Of a DNA stretch of 64,000 nt, positions 47,056 to 55,980 are shown in pieces; the stretch's first letter is position 1; each line of letters opens with the position of its first letter. This DNA comes from Pantoea sp. Ep11b (lineage in GTDB: Bacteria; Pseudomonadota; Gammaproteobacteria; Enterobacterales; Enterobacteriaceae). The notes beneath the pieces were generated by a model. That model was not told the DNA's origin, did no database searches, and saw only the letters and a program-made list of their open reading frames with translations. The position numbers and the translations under genes were made by a program. The stretch covers positions 248,001 to 312,000 of the forward strand of contig NZ_CP160631.1 of NCBI RefSeq assembly GCF_040783975.1, read 5' to 3'.

Positions 47056-47541
47056 ATGAAATACGATACATCTGAACTCTGCGATATCTACCATGAAGAA
47101 GTGAATGTTGTTGAACCGCTTTTTTCAAACTTCGGTGGGCGCACTTCATTCGGTGGTCAGATTACCACAGTGAAATGCTTTGAAGACAACGGCTTACTTT
47201 ACGATCTGCTGGAAGAAAATGGCCGGGGTCGGGTACTGGTCATCGATGGCGGCGGCTCTGTCCGTCGGGCGCTGGTGGATGCGCAGCTGGCGCAGCTGGC
47301 GGCGGCCAACGAGTGGGAAGGGCTGGTCGTGTACGGTTCGGTGCGGCAGGTGGATGAGCTGGAAGAGCTGGAAATTGGCATTCAGGCCATTGCGGCGATC
47401 CCGGCTGGCGCAGCGGGTGAAGGGATTGGCGAAAGCGATGTGCGCGTCAATTTCGGCGGCGTCACCTTCTTCTCCGGCGACCATCTCTACGCTGACAATA
47501 CCGGTATCATTCTGTCAGAAGACGCGCTGGACATCGAATAG
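47056..47541 (+). CDS. rraA: Regulator of ribonuclease E activity A, RraA
   Basis: A 161-residue protein, the E. coli length, that binds the C-terminal half of RNase E and inhibits it. The start gives [21 protein letters not shown]; a longer in-frame extension upstream lacks family support. The fold resembles demethylmenaquinone methyltransferase, the reason for its old name MenG, but the family has no such activity. It follows hslVU directly, without menA. Confidence 0.95.
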   Translation: MKYDTSELCDIYHEEVNVVEPLFSNFGGRTSFGGQITTVKCFEDNGLLYDLLEENGRGRVLVIDGGGSVRRALVDAQLAQLAAANEWEGLVVYGSVRQVDELEELEIGIQAIAAIPAGAAGEGIGESDVRVNFGGVTFFSGDHLYADNTGIILSEDALDIE

Positions 47542-47552
47542 CGCAGACATGA

Positions 47553-47580
47553 AAACGGGTGCCAGAGCACCCGTTTTTTC
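47553..47580. terminator. Bidirectional terminator between rraA and zapB
   Basis: AAACGGGTGC-CAGA-GCACCCGTTTTTT, with A and T runs on either side. It serves the convergent genes rraA and zapB. Confidence 0.92.
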
Positions 47581-47595
47581 ACGTCAGCTGAGGCT

Positions 47596-47835
47596 TCAAA
47601 CCTCTTCCATTTTTCCCAGCAGCGCACGCAGACGTTCCTGCCACACATGCTGCTCTTCTTTCAGGTGCTGATTTTCACGCATCAGTGCATCGTGGTTGCC
47701 CGCAACCTGTTGCGCATCGTTACGCAGTGAGTTGTTCTGCTCTTTCAGCTCTTCGATTTCCATCTGCAACAGGGTGATGGTATCAATCGCCTGCTGTACT
47801 TTCGCTTCCAGTTTCTCAAACACTTCAAATGACAT
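47596..47835 (-). CDS. zapB: Cell division coiled-coil protein ZapB
   Basis: A 79-residue protein that is almost entirely coiled coil; E. coli ZapB has 81. It starts [19 protein letters not shown] and ends ALLGKMEEV, both conserved. ZapB joins ZapA-bound Z-rings to MatP at the Ter macrodomain. AGGAGAGG lies just before this ATG, so I prefer it to an ATG nine codons upstream. Confidence 0.95.
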   Translation of the reverse strand: MSFEVFEKLEAKVQQAIDTITLLQMEIEELKEQNNSLRNDAQQVAGNHDALMRENQHLKEEQHVWQERLRALLGKMEEV

Positions 47836-48228
47836 CTTTCTGACCTCTCCTAAATTCTGCAAGGCGTTGATGATGCCAGCTTAAGCCAGCAACGTTGTCC
47901 CGATTGTATGTAGCCTCACCCCGCAAGTCCAGCAACGTGGCCGCCGCGCGCGCAGTCTGTAACACTTTTCAGTCAATCCCTGAAACCGGGCGTCGCAGAA
48001 AACAGCCGTGGTCCGATCCCACGGCAACAGGGCGCGAATTGTGGTTAAAGAAAGCCGGAATACGCGAAATCGCGCATTTTTATGACACAGTACACAAAAA
48101 ATGATTTCGCTATTTCTCGTTTATGTTCGTTAACGATAAATTCACATCAGCCCTACATCAAAGCTGGGTGACTCATGGACTGAGAACAAAAACTGATAAA
48201 ATTTAACCTCGCTTCAGGAACCACTATT
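47836..48228. other. zapB-glpF divergent intergenic region
   Basis: The left part (47836-48060) has only a small hairpin CCGTGG/CCACGG near 48008-48024. The right part holds the CRP and GlpR sites for glpF. No gene is visible. Confidence 0.6.
48081..48141 (+). promoter_or_regulatory. glpFKX control region: CRP site and two GlpR operators
   Basis: A CRP-like site TATGA-CACAGT-ACACA (48081-48096) is followed by two GlpR-like operators at about 48101-48120 and 48122-48141. The second, TATGTTCGTTAACGATAAAT, matches the GlpR consensus WATGTTCGWTAWCGAACATW well in its left half. The whole block, including TATTTCTCGTTT, resembles the E. coli glpFK operator. Glycerol 3-phosphate should relieve repression and cAMP-CRP activate. 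Confidence 0.78.
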
Positions 48229-49083
48229 ATGAGTCAGACAACTAACACGCTCAAAGGTCAGTGTATTGCCGAATTTCTGGGGACAGGCTTGATAATCTTC
48301 TTTGGCGCAGGCTGTGTGGCTGCTCTGAAACTCGCCGGTGCCGCATTCGGTCAGTGGGAAATCTGCATTATCTGGGGCTTAGCCGTCTCAATGGCGGTGT
48401 ATCTGACCGCAGGCGTTTCAGGCGCACACCTGAACCCTGCCGTGACGGTCGCGCTCTGCCTGTTCGCCAGCTTCGACGGTCGTAAAGTACTGCCCTACAT
48501 TCTGGCGCAGGTCGCCGGCGCATTCTGCGCGGCCGCGCTGGTTTATGGTCTTTACTACAGCCTCTTTTTCGATTACGAGCAGAGTCATCAGATGGTGCGT
48601 GGCACCGTTCAGAGTCTGGATCTGGCGGGCATCTTCTCTACCTATCCTAACCCGCACATCAGCGTCGGTCAGGCGTTCCTGGTCGAGATGGTCATTACCG
48701 CTGTACTGATGGCAGTGATTATGGCGCTGACCGACGATGGCAACGGCGTTCCGCGTGGCCCGATGGCACCGCTGCTGATTGGCCTGCTGGTTGCCGTTAT
48801 CGGCGGCTCGATGGGTCCACTGACCGGCTTCGCCCTGAACCCGGCGCGTGATTTCGGACCGAAGCTGTTCGCCTTCATCGCAGGCTGGGGTAACGTGGCG
48901 TTTAGCGGTGGTAAAGATATTCCTTACTTCCTGGTCCCTGTTTTTGGCCCGCTGGTCGGTGCCTGCCTGGGCGCAGTAGGATATCGCACTCTGATTGGTC
49001 GCTACCTGCCAGGTATCGCGCAGGCACCTGCAGATGCCCCGGCAGACAAACCCGTTGCACGCGCTCAGCAGCGTAAAGCGTAA
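48229..49083 (+). CDS. glpF: Glycerol facilitator GlpF
   Basis: A 284-residue aquaglyceroporin with six membrane helices. The two pore motifs are GAHLNPAVTVA and GFALNPARDFGPK, the NPA boxes of the GlpF subfamily. It lets glycerol diffuse into the cell, where GlpK traps it. It is the first gene of glpFKX, 30 bases before glpK. Confidence 0.97.
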   Translation: MSQTTNTLKGQCIAEFLGTGLIIFFGAGCVAALKLAGAAFGQWEICIIWGLAVSMAVYLTAGVSGAHLNPAVTVALCLFASFDGRKVLPYILAQVAGAFCAAALVYGLYYSLFFDYEQSHQMVRGTVQSLDLAGIFSTYPNPHISVGQAFLVEMVITAVLMAVIMALTDDGNGVPRGPMAPLLIGLLVAVIGGSMGPLTGFALNPARDFGPKLFAFIAGWGNVAFSGGKDIPYFLVPVFGPLVGACLGAVGYRTLIGRYLPGIAQAPADAPADKPVARAQQRKA

Positions 49084-49113
49084 GTTTCACCTTTTATCAT
49101 CAGGACTGAATTT

Positions 49114-50628
49114 ATGACTACCACAACAGATAAAAAGTATATTGTCGCGCTCGATCAGGGCACAACCAGTTCGCGTGCCGTGGTCCTCGATCACGACTCA
49201 AATATCGTCGCGGTATCGCAGCGCGAATTTACCCAGATCTACCCGAAAGCGGGCTGGGTTGAGCATGATCCAATGGATATCTGGGCGTCGCAAAGCTCGA
49301 CACTGGTAGAAGTGCTGGCGCACGCCGACATCCGCTCTGATGAGATTGCGGCAATCGGTATCACCAACCAGCGTGAAACCGCGATTGTCTGGGAAAAAGA
49401 GAGCGGCAAGCCGATCTACAACGCCATCGTCTGGCAGGATCCGCGCACTGCGGACTACTGTAACAAACTGAAGAAAGAGGGTCTGGAAGAGTACATCCAG
49501 CACACCACCGGCCTGGTGATTAACCCCTACTTCTCCGGCACCAAAGTGAAGTGGATTCTGGATCACGTTGAGGGTGCGCGTGAGCGTGCAAAACGTGGCG
49601 AGCTGCTGTTCGGCACCGTGGATACCTGGCTGGTCTGGAAAATGACGCAGGGTCGTGTGCATATCACTGACTACACCAACGCCTCCCGTACCATGATGTT
49701 CAACATTCACAAGCTGGAGTGGGATCAGCGCATGCTGGATATCCTGGATATCCCGCGTGAAATGCTGCCGGAAGTGAAGTCCTCCTCAGAGGTCTACGGC
49801 CAGACCAACATCGGCGGTAAGGGCGGCACCCGTATTCCAATCGCCGGTATCGCCGGTGACCAGCAGGCCGCGCTGTATGGCCAGCTCTGTGTTCAGCCTG
49901 GCATGGCGAAAAATACCTACGGCACCGGCTGCTTTATGCTGATGAACACCGGGACTGAAGCGGTAACCTCCACGCACGGCCTGCTGACCACCATTGCCTG
50001 TGGTCCGCGCGGTGAAGTGAACTATGCGCTGGAAGGTGCAGTGTTTATTGGCGGTGCCTCTATTCAGTGGCTGCGCGATGAGATGAAGCTGATCAGCGAA
50101 GCCGCTGACTCTGAATACTTCGCGATGAAAGTCAAAGATACCAACGGCGTCTACATGGTGCCGGCGTTCACCGGCCTGGGCGCGCCTTACTGGGACCCGT
50201 ATGCCCGTGGCGCGATCTTCGGTCTGACCCGTGGTGCTAACTCCAACCACATCATCCGCGCGACGCTGGAGTCTATCGCTTATCAGACGCGCGACGTGCT
50301 GGAGGCGATGCAGAACGATGCCAACACCCGCCTGCAGGCGCTGCGTGTGGATGGCGGTGCGGTCTCCAACAATTTCCTGATGCAGTTCCAGGCTGACATT
50401 CTGGGCACCCGCGTTGAGCGCCCGGAAGTCCGCGAAGTGACCGCGCTGGGTTCTGCTTATCTGGCCGGTCTGGCCGTGGGCTTCTGGCAGGATCTGGACG
50501 AAGTGCGTGCGAAAGCCGTTATCGAACGTGAGTTCCGCCCGAGCCTGGAAACCACCGAGCGTAACTTCCGTTATGCCGGCTGGAAAAAAGCGGTTGCCCG
50601 CGCTCAGGCCTGGGAAGAACAGGAGTAA
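49114..50628 (+). CDS. glpK: Glycerol kinase GlpK
   Basis: A 504-residue FGGY-family kinase that phosphorylates glycerol to glycerol 3-phosphate. The ATP loop is [14 protein letters not shown] near the N terminus, and FGGY signatures include the region around [17 protein letters not shown]. In E. coli it is inhibited by IIA-Glc and fructose 1,6-bisphosphate, the latter linking it to its neighbour GlpX. Confidence 0.97.
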   Translation: MTTTTDKKYIVALDQGTTSSRAVVLDHDSNIVAVSQREFTQIYPKAGWVEHDPMDIWASQSSTLVEVLAHADIRSDEIAAIGITNQRETAIVWEKESGKPIYNAIVWQDPRTADYCNKLKKEGLEEYIQHTTGLVINPYFSGTKVKWILDHVEGARERAKRGELLFGTVDTWLVWKMTQGRVHITDYTNASRTMMFNIHKLEWDQRMLDILDIPREMLPEVKSSSEVYGQTNIGGKGGTRIPIAGIAGDQQAALYGQLCVQPGMAKNTYGTGCFMLMNTGTEAVTSTHGLLTTIACGPRGEVNYALEGAVFIGGASIQWLRDEMKLISEAADSEYFAMKVKDTNGVYMVPAFTGLGAPYWDPYARGAIFGLTRGANSNHIIRATLESIAYQTRDVLEAMQNDANTRLQALRVDGGAVSNNFLMQFQADILGTRVERPEVREVTALGSAYLAGLAVGFWQDLDEVRAKAVIEREFRPSLETTERNFRYAGWKKAVARAQAWEEQE

Positions 50629-50634
50629 TATCGG

Positions 50635-50664
50635 GGCCCGCGGCGACGATCGTCGCGGGCCTTT
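50635..50664 (+). terminator. Intercistronic hairpin between glpK and glpX
   Basis: GGCCCGCG and CGCGGGCC arms flank a perfect inner palindrome GCGACGATCGTCGC, followed by CTTTCC. The T run is weak, so it may act as a partial terminator lowering glpX expression or as an mRNA 3' stabiliser. Confidence 0.6.
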
Positions 50665-50723
50665 CCCCGCCCCACTGCCCCGCTGTGTTACACTGCCTGC
50701 CTGTTTTTTGTCAGGTAGATGCC

Positions 50724-51734
50724 ATGAAACGAGAACTTGCCATTGAATTTTCCCGCGTAACCGAAGCTGCCGCCCTGGCGGGCTACCACTGGTTAGGACG
50801 CGGCGACAAAAATGCGGCCGATGGCGCGGCTGTCCATGCCATGCGTCATGTCCTGAACTCCATTGAAATAGACGGTCAGATTGTGATCGGTGAAGGCGAG
50901 ATCGACGAAGCGCCGATGCTTTACATCGGTGAAAGCGTCGGTACGGGTCGCGGTGACGCGGTCGATATCGCGGTCGATCCAATCGAGGGCACCCGCATGA
51001 CGGCGCTGGGTCAGGCGAATGCACTGGCCGTGATGGCCGTGGGCGACAAGGGAAGCTTCCTGCACGCCCCCGATATGTACATGGAAAAACTGATTGTCGG
51101 CCCGGCGGCGCGCGGCGCGATTGACCTCGATCAGCCTCTGGAAACCAACCTGCGCAATATTGCGATCGCGATGAACAAGCCGCTGTCGCAGCTTACCGTC
51201 TCCATTCTGGCAAAGCCCCGCCATGACGCGTTGATCGGCCAGCTCCAGCAGCTGGGGGTGCGGGTGTTTACTTTCCCGGATGGCGATGTCGCGGCCTCGA
51301 TTCTGACCTGCATGCCGGACAGCGAAGTGGATGTGATGTATGGCATCGGTGGCGCGCCGGAAGGGGTGGTCTCTGCGGCGGTGATCCGCGCGCTGGACGG
51401 CGATATGCAGGGCCGGTTGCTGGCGCGGCATCATGTGAAGGGCGACAGCGCCGAAAACCGCCGGCTCGGTGAGCAGGAACTACAGCGCTGTGCAGAGATG
51501 GGCATCGAAGCGGGTAAAAAACTGACGCTGAGTGAGATGGCGCGCAACGACAATGTGGTGTTTGCTGCCACCGGCATCACCAGTGGCGAGCTGCTGAAAG
51601 GCATCACGCGTCAGGGCAATATCGCCACCAGCGAAACCCTGCTGATCCGCGGTAAATCACGCACCATCCGCCGTATCCAGTCGATTCACTACCTCGACCG
51701 TAAAGATCCGGCGCTCCATCCGTTTATCCTGTAA
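50724..51734 (+). CDS. glpX: Class II fructose-1,6-bisphosphatase GlpX
   Basis: A 336-residue class II FBPase, the E. coli length, starting MKRELAIEFSRVTEAAALAGYHW. It shows the metal site GEGEIDEAPML and VDPIEGTRMTA. It dephosphorylates fructose 1,6-bisphosphate during growth on glycerol. Thirteen extra upstream codons in frame are not supported. Its 3' end overlaps the convergent emrD by 11 bases. Confidence 0.96.
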   Translation: MKRELAIEFSRVTEAAALAGYHWLGRGDKNAADGAAVHAMRHVLNSIEIDGQIVIGEGEIDEAPMLYIGESVGTGRGDAVDIAVDPIEGTRMTALGQANALAVMAVGDKGSFLHAPDMYMEKLIVGPAARGAIDLDQPLETNLRNIAIAMNKPLSQLTVSILAKPRHDALIGQLQQLGVRVFTFPDGDVAASILTCMPDSEVDVMYGIGGAPEGVVSAAVIRALDGDMQGRLLARHHVKGDSAENRRLGEQELQRCAEMGIEAGKKLTLSEMARNDNVVFAATGITSGELLKGITRQGNIATSETLLIRGKSRTIRRIQSIHYLDRKDPALHPFIL

Positions 51735-52917
51735 CCGGCTGGTTGCCGCGCTCCGGCTGACGAGAAAGCGGCAACCAGCAGAGCAGCATCACCAGCGCGG
51801 TGAAGAACATCAGCATCCCCAGGCTGAACTGATCGCGCTGCGGCATCAGGGCAGAGAGCCAGGCCACCAGGCCCGATCCCAGGTTCTGCATCCCGCCAAT
51901 CAGCGCGCCTGCACTCCCCGCCAGCCAGGCATAAGGCTCCATCGCACCGGAGGTCGCCAGCGGGAACAGCATCCCGGCCCCGAAGAAGAACAGCGCCGCA
52001 GGCACCAGCAGCGTCCAGATATTCATGATGCCAAACCATGCCGGGATCCACATCAGGATGCCCGCCAGCAGGCAGCTGTTCACACCCCACCACATCAGGC
52101 TGTGCCAGGAGCCCTGCTCGCGCCCGGCGAACCAGGCACCAAAGAACGCCGCCGGAATCGGCAGAATGAACAGGATGCTGACGGTCAGGCTGGGCAGGCC
52201 AAGCACGCCGCCGAGCAGTACCCCACAGCTCGACTCAAAGACGGCGATCCCGGCCAGTGCGCCAATCAGCAGCACAATGTAGCGGACGAAATTGACGTCA
52301 CTCAGCAGGCGAACGTAGCGCCTGAAGAAAGGCGTGACTTCCCCGCTCTGAGGCCGGGTTTCCGGCAGCCAGCGCGCCATCGCGCCGGTGACGGACAGAC
52401 AGAGCAGCAGCAGGAAGGCAAAGCAGGCGTGCCAGCCAAAGAGCTGGGTCAGCAGCGCGCCAATAACCGGCGCCAGCAGCGGGCTGACCAGAATCCCCAT
52501 GTTAAGCAGGCTGTTGGCGCGGCGCAGCGCGTGCCCCTCATAGAGATCGCGCGGCATCGTGCGCGCCATCACGCCCGCCACGCCGGTTCCCAGCCCCTGA
52601 ATCGCGCTGCCCAACACCAGCATGTCGAGCGATGTCGACATCAGCGCAGTGACCGCGCCGATCATAAAGATCAGCATGCCCGTCAGGATCACCGGACGCC
52701 GCCCGACGCTGTCCGACAGCGGGCCGTAGATCAGCTGGGATCCGCCATAGGTCATCAGATAGGCAGCCATCACACGCTGCAGCGCACCATCCCGCACATT
52801 CAGGGCATCCGCCATTACCGACATCGCCGGGACATAGATCGTCTGAGCCATCTGCCCGACGGCCACCAGCACAATGAGCATCACCAGCAGCGGGCGATTT
52901 TCCAGTTTACTAATCAT
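51724..52917 (-). CDS. emrD: MFS multidrug efflux protein EmrD
   Basis: A 397-residue major facilitator with 12 predicted helices and the motif YGPLSDSVGRRPVI after helix 2. Stretches such as ANSLLNMGILVSPLLAP and ILFILPIPAAFFGAWFAG are nearly identical to E. coli EmrD (394 residues), which exports uncouplers and detergents. In E. coli emrD lies far from glpX; here it is placed between glpX and fpr on the opposite strand. Confidence 0.92.
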   Translation of the reverse strand: MISKLENRPLLVMLIVLVAVGQMAQTIYVPAMSVMADALNVRDGALQRVMAAYLMTYGGSQLIYGPLSDSVGRRPVILTGMLIFMIGAVTALMSTSLDMLVLGSAIQGLGTGVAGVMARTMPRDLYEGHALRRANSLLNMGILVSPLLAPVIGALLTQLFGWHACFAFLLLLCLSVTGAMARWLPETRPQSGEVTPFFRRYVRLLSDVNFVRYIVLLIGALAGIAVFESSCGVLLGGVLGLPSLTVSILFILPIPAAFFGAWFAGREQGSWHSLMWWGVNSCLLAGILMWIPAWFGIMNIWTLLVPAALFFFGAGMLFPLATSGAMEPYAWLAGSAGALIGGMQNLGSGLVAWLSALMPQRDQFSLGMLMFFTALVMLLCWLPLSRQPERGNQPVTG

Positions 52918-53190
52918 GATTCTGCAAAATATCTTTCTGTGAAAGGAGGTTTAAGCAGCGGTTCACCCGCTGGTCACCAGATTATGGCGGGCAAAATATC
53001 AGGATTGCGTGACAAAGCGAGAGGCGGGCAAAAAGGGCCGGGGTTGCGGCTGTCAATTTTATGGGCCAGCCTGTAAAGACAATAGAACAGTTTGACGATT
53101 AGAGCCTTTGCCGCTCCGCAGACTGGCATTCTCAGCGGGCAGTCGCGAAAATAATGACCTGCCTGAATAATCAACAATCCGGGAGTGATT

Positions 53191-53937
53191 ATGGCTGAAT
53201 GGGTCAATGCGGAAGTAAAGGAAGTGAAAAACTGGACGGATGCGCTGTTCAGTCTCCGGGTCAACGCGCTCATCGATCCCTTTGTCGCCGGGCAGTTTGC
53301 CAAGCTCGCGCTGGAAATCGACGGTGAACGGGTTCAGCGCGCCTACTCCTACGTCAACGCCCCCAGCGATGATCTGCTGGAGTTCTATCTGGTTACCGTG
53401 CCGGACGGCAAGCTGAGTCCGCATCTTCAGGCGCTCCGGCCGGGCGACCCGGTGATGATTACCAAAGAAGCGGCAGGATTTTTTGTGCTGGATGAAGTGC
53501 CGGATTGCAAAACCTTGTGGATGCTGGCCACCGGCACCGCGATTGGTCCCTATCTGTCGATGCTGCAGCAGGGCGAGGGTCTGGAACGCTTTGAAAACAT
53601 CGTGCTGGTCCATGCCGCGCGCTACGCCGCCGACCTGAGCTTTTTGCCGCTGATGCAGCAACTGCAGCAGCGTTATCCCGGCCGGTTGCGTATTCAGACA
53701 GTGGTAAGCCGCGAAGCGATCGCCGGATCGCTGACGGGCCGGGTGCCGGCGCTGATCGAAAACGGTGAGCTGGAGCGGGCGACCGGACTCACCCTGGATG
53801 CCGACAGCAGTCATGTGATGCTGTGCGGTAATCCGCAGATGGTGCGCGATACCCAACAGTTACTGAAAGAGACGCGCGGAATGCGCAAGCATCTGAAGCG
53901 TAAACCGGGTCATATCACCAGCGAACATTACTGGTGA
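53191..53937 (+). CDS. fpr: Ferredoxin/flavodoxin-NADP+ reductase Fpr
   Basis: A 248-residue FAD enzyme, the E. coli length, that reduces flavodoxin or ferredoxin with NADPH. The FAD motif is RAYSYVNAP, the NADP motif ATGTAIGPYLSML follows, and the C terminus ends SEHYW with the stacking aromatic residue. In E. coli it is under SoxS control. The start is the ATG two codons after an upstream GTG. It overlaps the convergent yiiR by 10 bases. Confidence 0.95.
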   Translation: MAEWVNAEVKEVKNWTDALFSLRVNALIDPFVAGQFAKLALEIDGERVQRAYSYVNAPSDDLLEFYLVTVPDGKLSPHLQALRPGDPVMITKEAAGFFVLDEVPDCKTLWMLATGTAIGPYLSMLQQGEGLERFENIVLVHAARYAADLSFLPLMQQLQQRYPGRLRIQTVVSREAIAGSLTGRVPALIENGELERATGLTLDADSSHVMLCGNPQMVRDTQQLLKETRGMRKHLKRKPGHITSEHYW

Positions 53938-54362
53938 GGCGCTGGCCGGTATCGCACCGGCTGGGTCGCGGCACCAAACCGGTTAGCGCCGGGGGTGCCG
54001 CGAAAGACGCCGAGATCGAGCAGCAGACCCGCCAGTAAGACAAACGGAATCGCGCGCCCCAGCAGCCAGGGCAGAATTCCAGGCAGCATGCTCCAGTTCC
54101 CCGCGACCAGCAACCAGGCCACGATCACCAGAAAGCCCCAGTAGCCGCGACGGTTACGGTCGTGCAGTCGTTTGACGATGACTGCGCTGGCGGGCCACAG
54201 CAGACAGACCACGCCGAAGGCCGCCATCTGGGTATCAAGCCAGTCGTTAGCGGCAAAGACAAACAGAAGCGTGGTGGCCAGCAACCAGACCGCCTGCCAG
54301 ATCCAGAAATCCCGGCGCCCCAGTCGGCCACGCCAGGAAAAACACCATTGTTGTAACGTCAT
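53928..54362 (-). CDS. yiiR: DUF805 membrane protein, YiiR-like
   Basis: A 144-residue DUF805 protein with four hydrophobic segments. It starts MTLQQWCFSWRGRLGRRDFW, the WRGRxxRxxFW motif typical of the family, and contains VKRLHDRNRRGYWGF. Its biochemical role is unknown. Position next to fpr and yiiQ matches E. coli yiiR. Confidence 0.85.
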   Translation of the reverse strand: MTLQQWCFSWRGRLGRRDFWIWQAVWLLATTLLFVFAANDWLDTQMAAFGVVCLLWPASAVIVKRLHDRNRRGYWGFLVIVAWLLVAGNWSMLPGILPWLLGRAIPFVLLAGLLLDLGVFRGTPGANRFGAATQPVRYRPAPHQ

Positions 54363-54459
54363 GCATTATTATCCAGAGAAAGAGAACCGCCGCGCTTTTG
54401 ACCTCGCGGATAAAAACCGTTTTAATTTGCGCCTGAGTTTACGGGTTAGGATCGACAAA

Positions 54460-55050
54460 ATGAAGAATTTGCCTGGCGCACTGCTGTTATCCTTTGCGCT
54501 GACGGTTCCGGTATTTGCCGCCGACCCGCCACCACAGGAGCGGGCCGATACGCTGCCTGCTGCCCCCTATCTGCTGGCGGGCGCACCCACTTTTGATATG
54601 ACTATCGGCCAGTTTCGCGAAAAGTATAATCAGGCCAACGGGACGCTGATGCTGCCGGAGTATCGTGCCATCGATAATCGTGGGGATAAAAGCAACCTGA
54701 CGCGTGCCGCCAGCAAAATCAATGAAACCCTGTACGCCTCGACGGCGCTGGAGCCGGGTACCGGCAAAATCAAGACGCTGCAGATTACCTGGCTGCCCCT
54801 GCCCGGCCCGGATCAGAACGCCTCACAGCAAAAGGCGCTGACCTACATGACCGCCATGCTGCGCTTCTTTGTACCGGGATTAAGTGCCGATGAGGGGCGG
54901 AAAAAGCTGGAGGCACTGCTGAAGGAGGGGAAAGATCTTCCCTACTTTGCCCGGGTGGAAGGCGCACTCCGTTTTGTGGTGGCGGACCACGGCGACAAAG
55001 GGCTGACCTTTGCCGTTGAGCCGGTCAAACTGGCGCTCGCCAGCCCCTGA
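54460..55050 (+). CDS. yiiQ: DUF1454 periplasmic protein YiiQ
   Basis: A 196-residue secreted protein with a signal peptide ending near FALTVPVFAADPP. Conserved blocks PYLLAGAPTFD, LTRAASKINETLYASTALE and KGLTFAVEPVKLAL match E. coli YiiQ (199 residues). Function is unknown. I chose the ATG that gives a proper signal peptide, with TTAGGA about 9 bases upstream, over a much longer in-frame extension overlapping yiiR. Confidence 0.88.
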   Translation: MKNLPGALLLSFALTVPVFAADPPPQERADTLPAAPYLLAGAPTFDMTIGQFREKYNQANGTLMLPEYRAIDNRGDKSNLTRAASKINETLYASTALEPGTGKIKTLQITWLPLPGPDQNASQQKALTYMTAMLRFFVPGLSADEGRKKLEALLKEGKDLPYFARVEGALRFVVADHGDKGLTFAVEPVKLALASP

Positions 55051-55100
55051 GGAAGTGGCTGAAAATGACGAAAAGCAAAGCCATCGCAACATTTGATCTC

Positions 55101-55135
55101 TATACTGTCTGGCAGTCAACGCTGCCAGCTGGCAG
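55101..55135 (+). promoter_or_regulatory. tpiA -10 element and leader with alternative stems
   Basis: TATACT (55101-55106) is a likely -10 element; I do not see a good -35. Immediately downstream, CTGGCAG (55109-55115) can pair with CTGCCAG (55122-55128). The same CTGCCAG also forms a perfect palindrome with CTGGCAG at 55129-55135. The two stems exclude each other. Confidence 0.5.
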
Positions 55136-55170
55136 CGATTTTTCATGTATCGCGTTATGCGGAGGATAGA

Positions 55171-55938
55171 ATGCGACATCCACTGGTTATGGGTAACTGG
55201 AAGTTGAATGGCAGCAAGCAGATGACAGCTGAACTGATCGCCGGTCTGCGCAAGGAACTCTCTGGCGTTGAAGGTTGTGGCGTCGCGATTGCACCACCAG
55301 CGCTCTATCTCGAGCAGGCAAAACACGCTATCTCCGGCAGCCACATCGCCCTGGGTGCGCAGAATGTGGACGTTAACCTGTCTGGCGCCTTCACCGGTGA
55401 AGTCTCCGCAGAGATGCTGAAAGACATCGGTGCGAAATATATCATTATCGGTCACTCAGAACGCCGCACCTACCACAAAGAGAGCGACGAATTCATCGCG
55501 AAGAAATTCGCCGTGCTGAAAGCTGCGGGTCTGGTACCGGTGCTGTGCATCGGCGAAACCGAAGCGGAAAACGAAGCGGGTAAAACCGAAGAAGTCTGCG
55601 CGCGTCAGCTGGATGCTGTGCTGGAATCCCAGGGCGCAGAAGCCTTTAAAGATGCGGTCATCGCGTATGAGCCGGTCTGGGCTATCGGCACCGGCAAATC
55701 TGCCACCCCAGCGCAGGCACAGGCTGTCCACAAATTCATTCGTGATCATATCGCGAAGAAAGATGCGGCCATCGCAGAGCAGGTCATCATTCAGTATGGC
55801 GGCTCAGTGAACGACAAAAATGCGGCTGAGCTCTTCACCCAGCCTGACATCGATGGTGCGCTGGTTGGCGGTGCGTCACTGAAAGCGGACGCTTTCGCTG
55901 TCATCGTAAAAGCGGCAGCGGCGGCCAAAAACGCCTGA
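55171..55938 (+). CDS. tpiA: Triosephosphate isomerase TpiA
   Basis: A 255-residue TIM barrel, the E. coli length, interconverting dihydroxyacetone phosphate and glyceraldehyde 3-phosphate. Catalytic Lys is in MGNWKLNG, His in GHSERRTYH and Glu in [12 protein letters not shown]. The start follows GGAGG by 5 bases; upstream in-frame codons lie in the structured leader. Confidence 0.97.
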   Translation: MRHPLVMGNWKLNGSKQMTAELIAGLRKELSGVEGCGVAIAPPALYLEQAKHAISGSHIALGAQNVDVNLSGAFTGEVSAEMLKDIGAKYIIIGHSERRTYHKESDEFIAKKFAVLKAAGLVPVLCIGETEAENEAGKTEEVCARQLDAVLESQGAEAFKDAVIAYEPVWAIGTGKSATPAQAQAVHKFIRDHIAKKDAAIAEQVIIQYGGSVNDKNAAELFTQPDIDGALVGGASLKADAFAVIVKAAAAAKNA

Positions 55939-55958
55939 GTCTGAGGCGCTGAAGCAGA

Positions 55959-55980
55959 GGCGGCTCAGGCCGCCTTTTTT
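55959..55980 (+). terminator. tpiA terminator, nested in the 3' end of cdh
   Basis: GGCGGC-TCAG-GCCGCCTTTTTT on the plus strand, 21 bases after tpiA. The hairpin and T run are at the same time the stop codon and last codons (Lys-Lys-Ala-Ala) of the convergent cdh. Confidence 0.88.

Noticed and set aside
49786..51024. 412-codon frame opposite glpK and glpX
   Set aside because: It spans two well supported genes and their gap on the other strand and shows no domain.
52102..53076. 324-codon frame opposite emrD
   Set aside because: Very polar, low-complexity translation that is the antisense of membrane helices; emrD is well supported.
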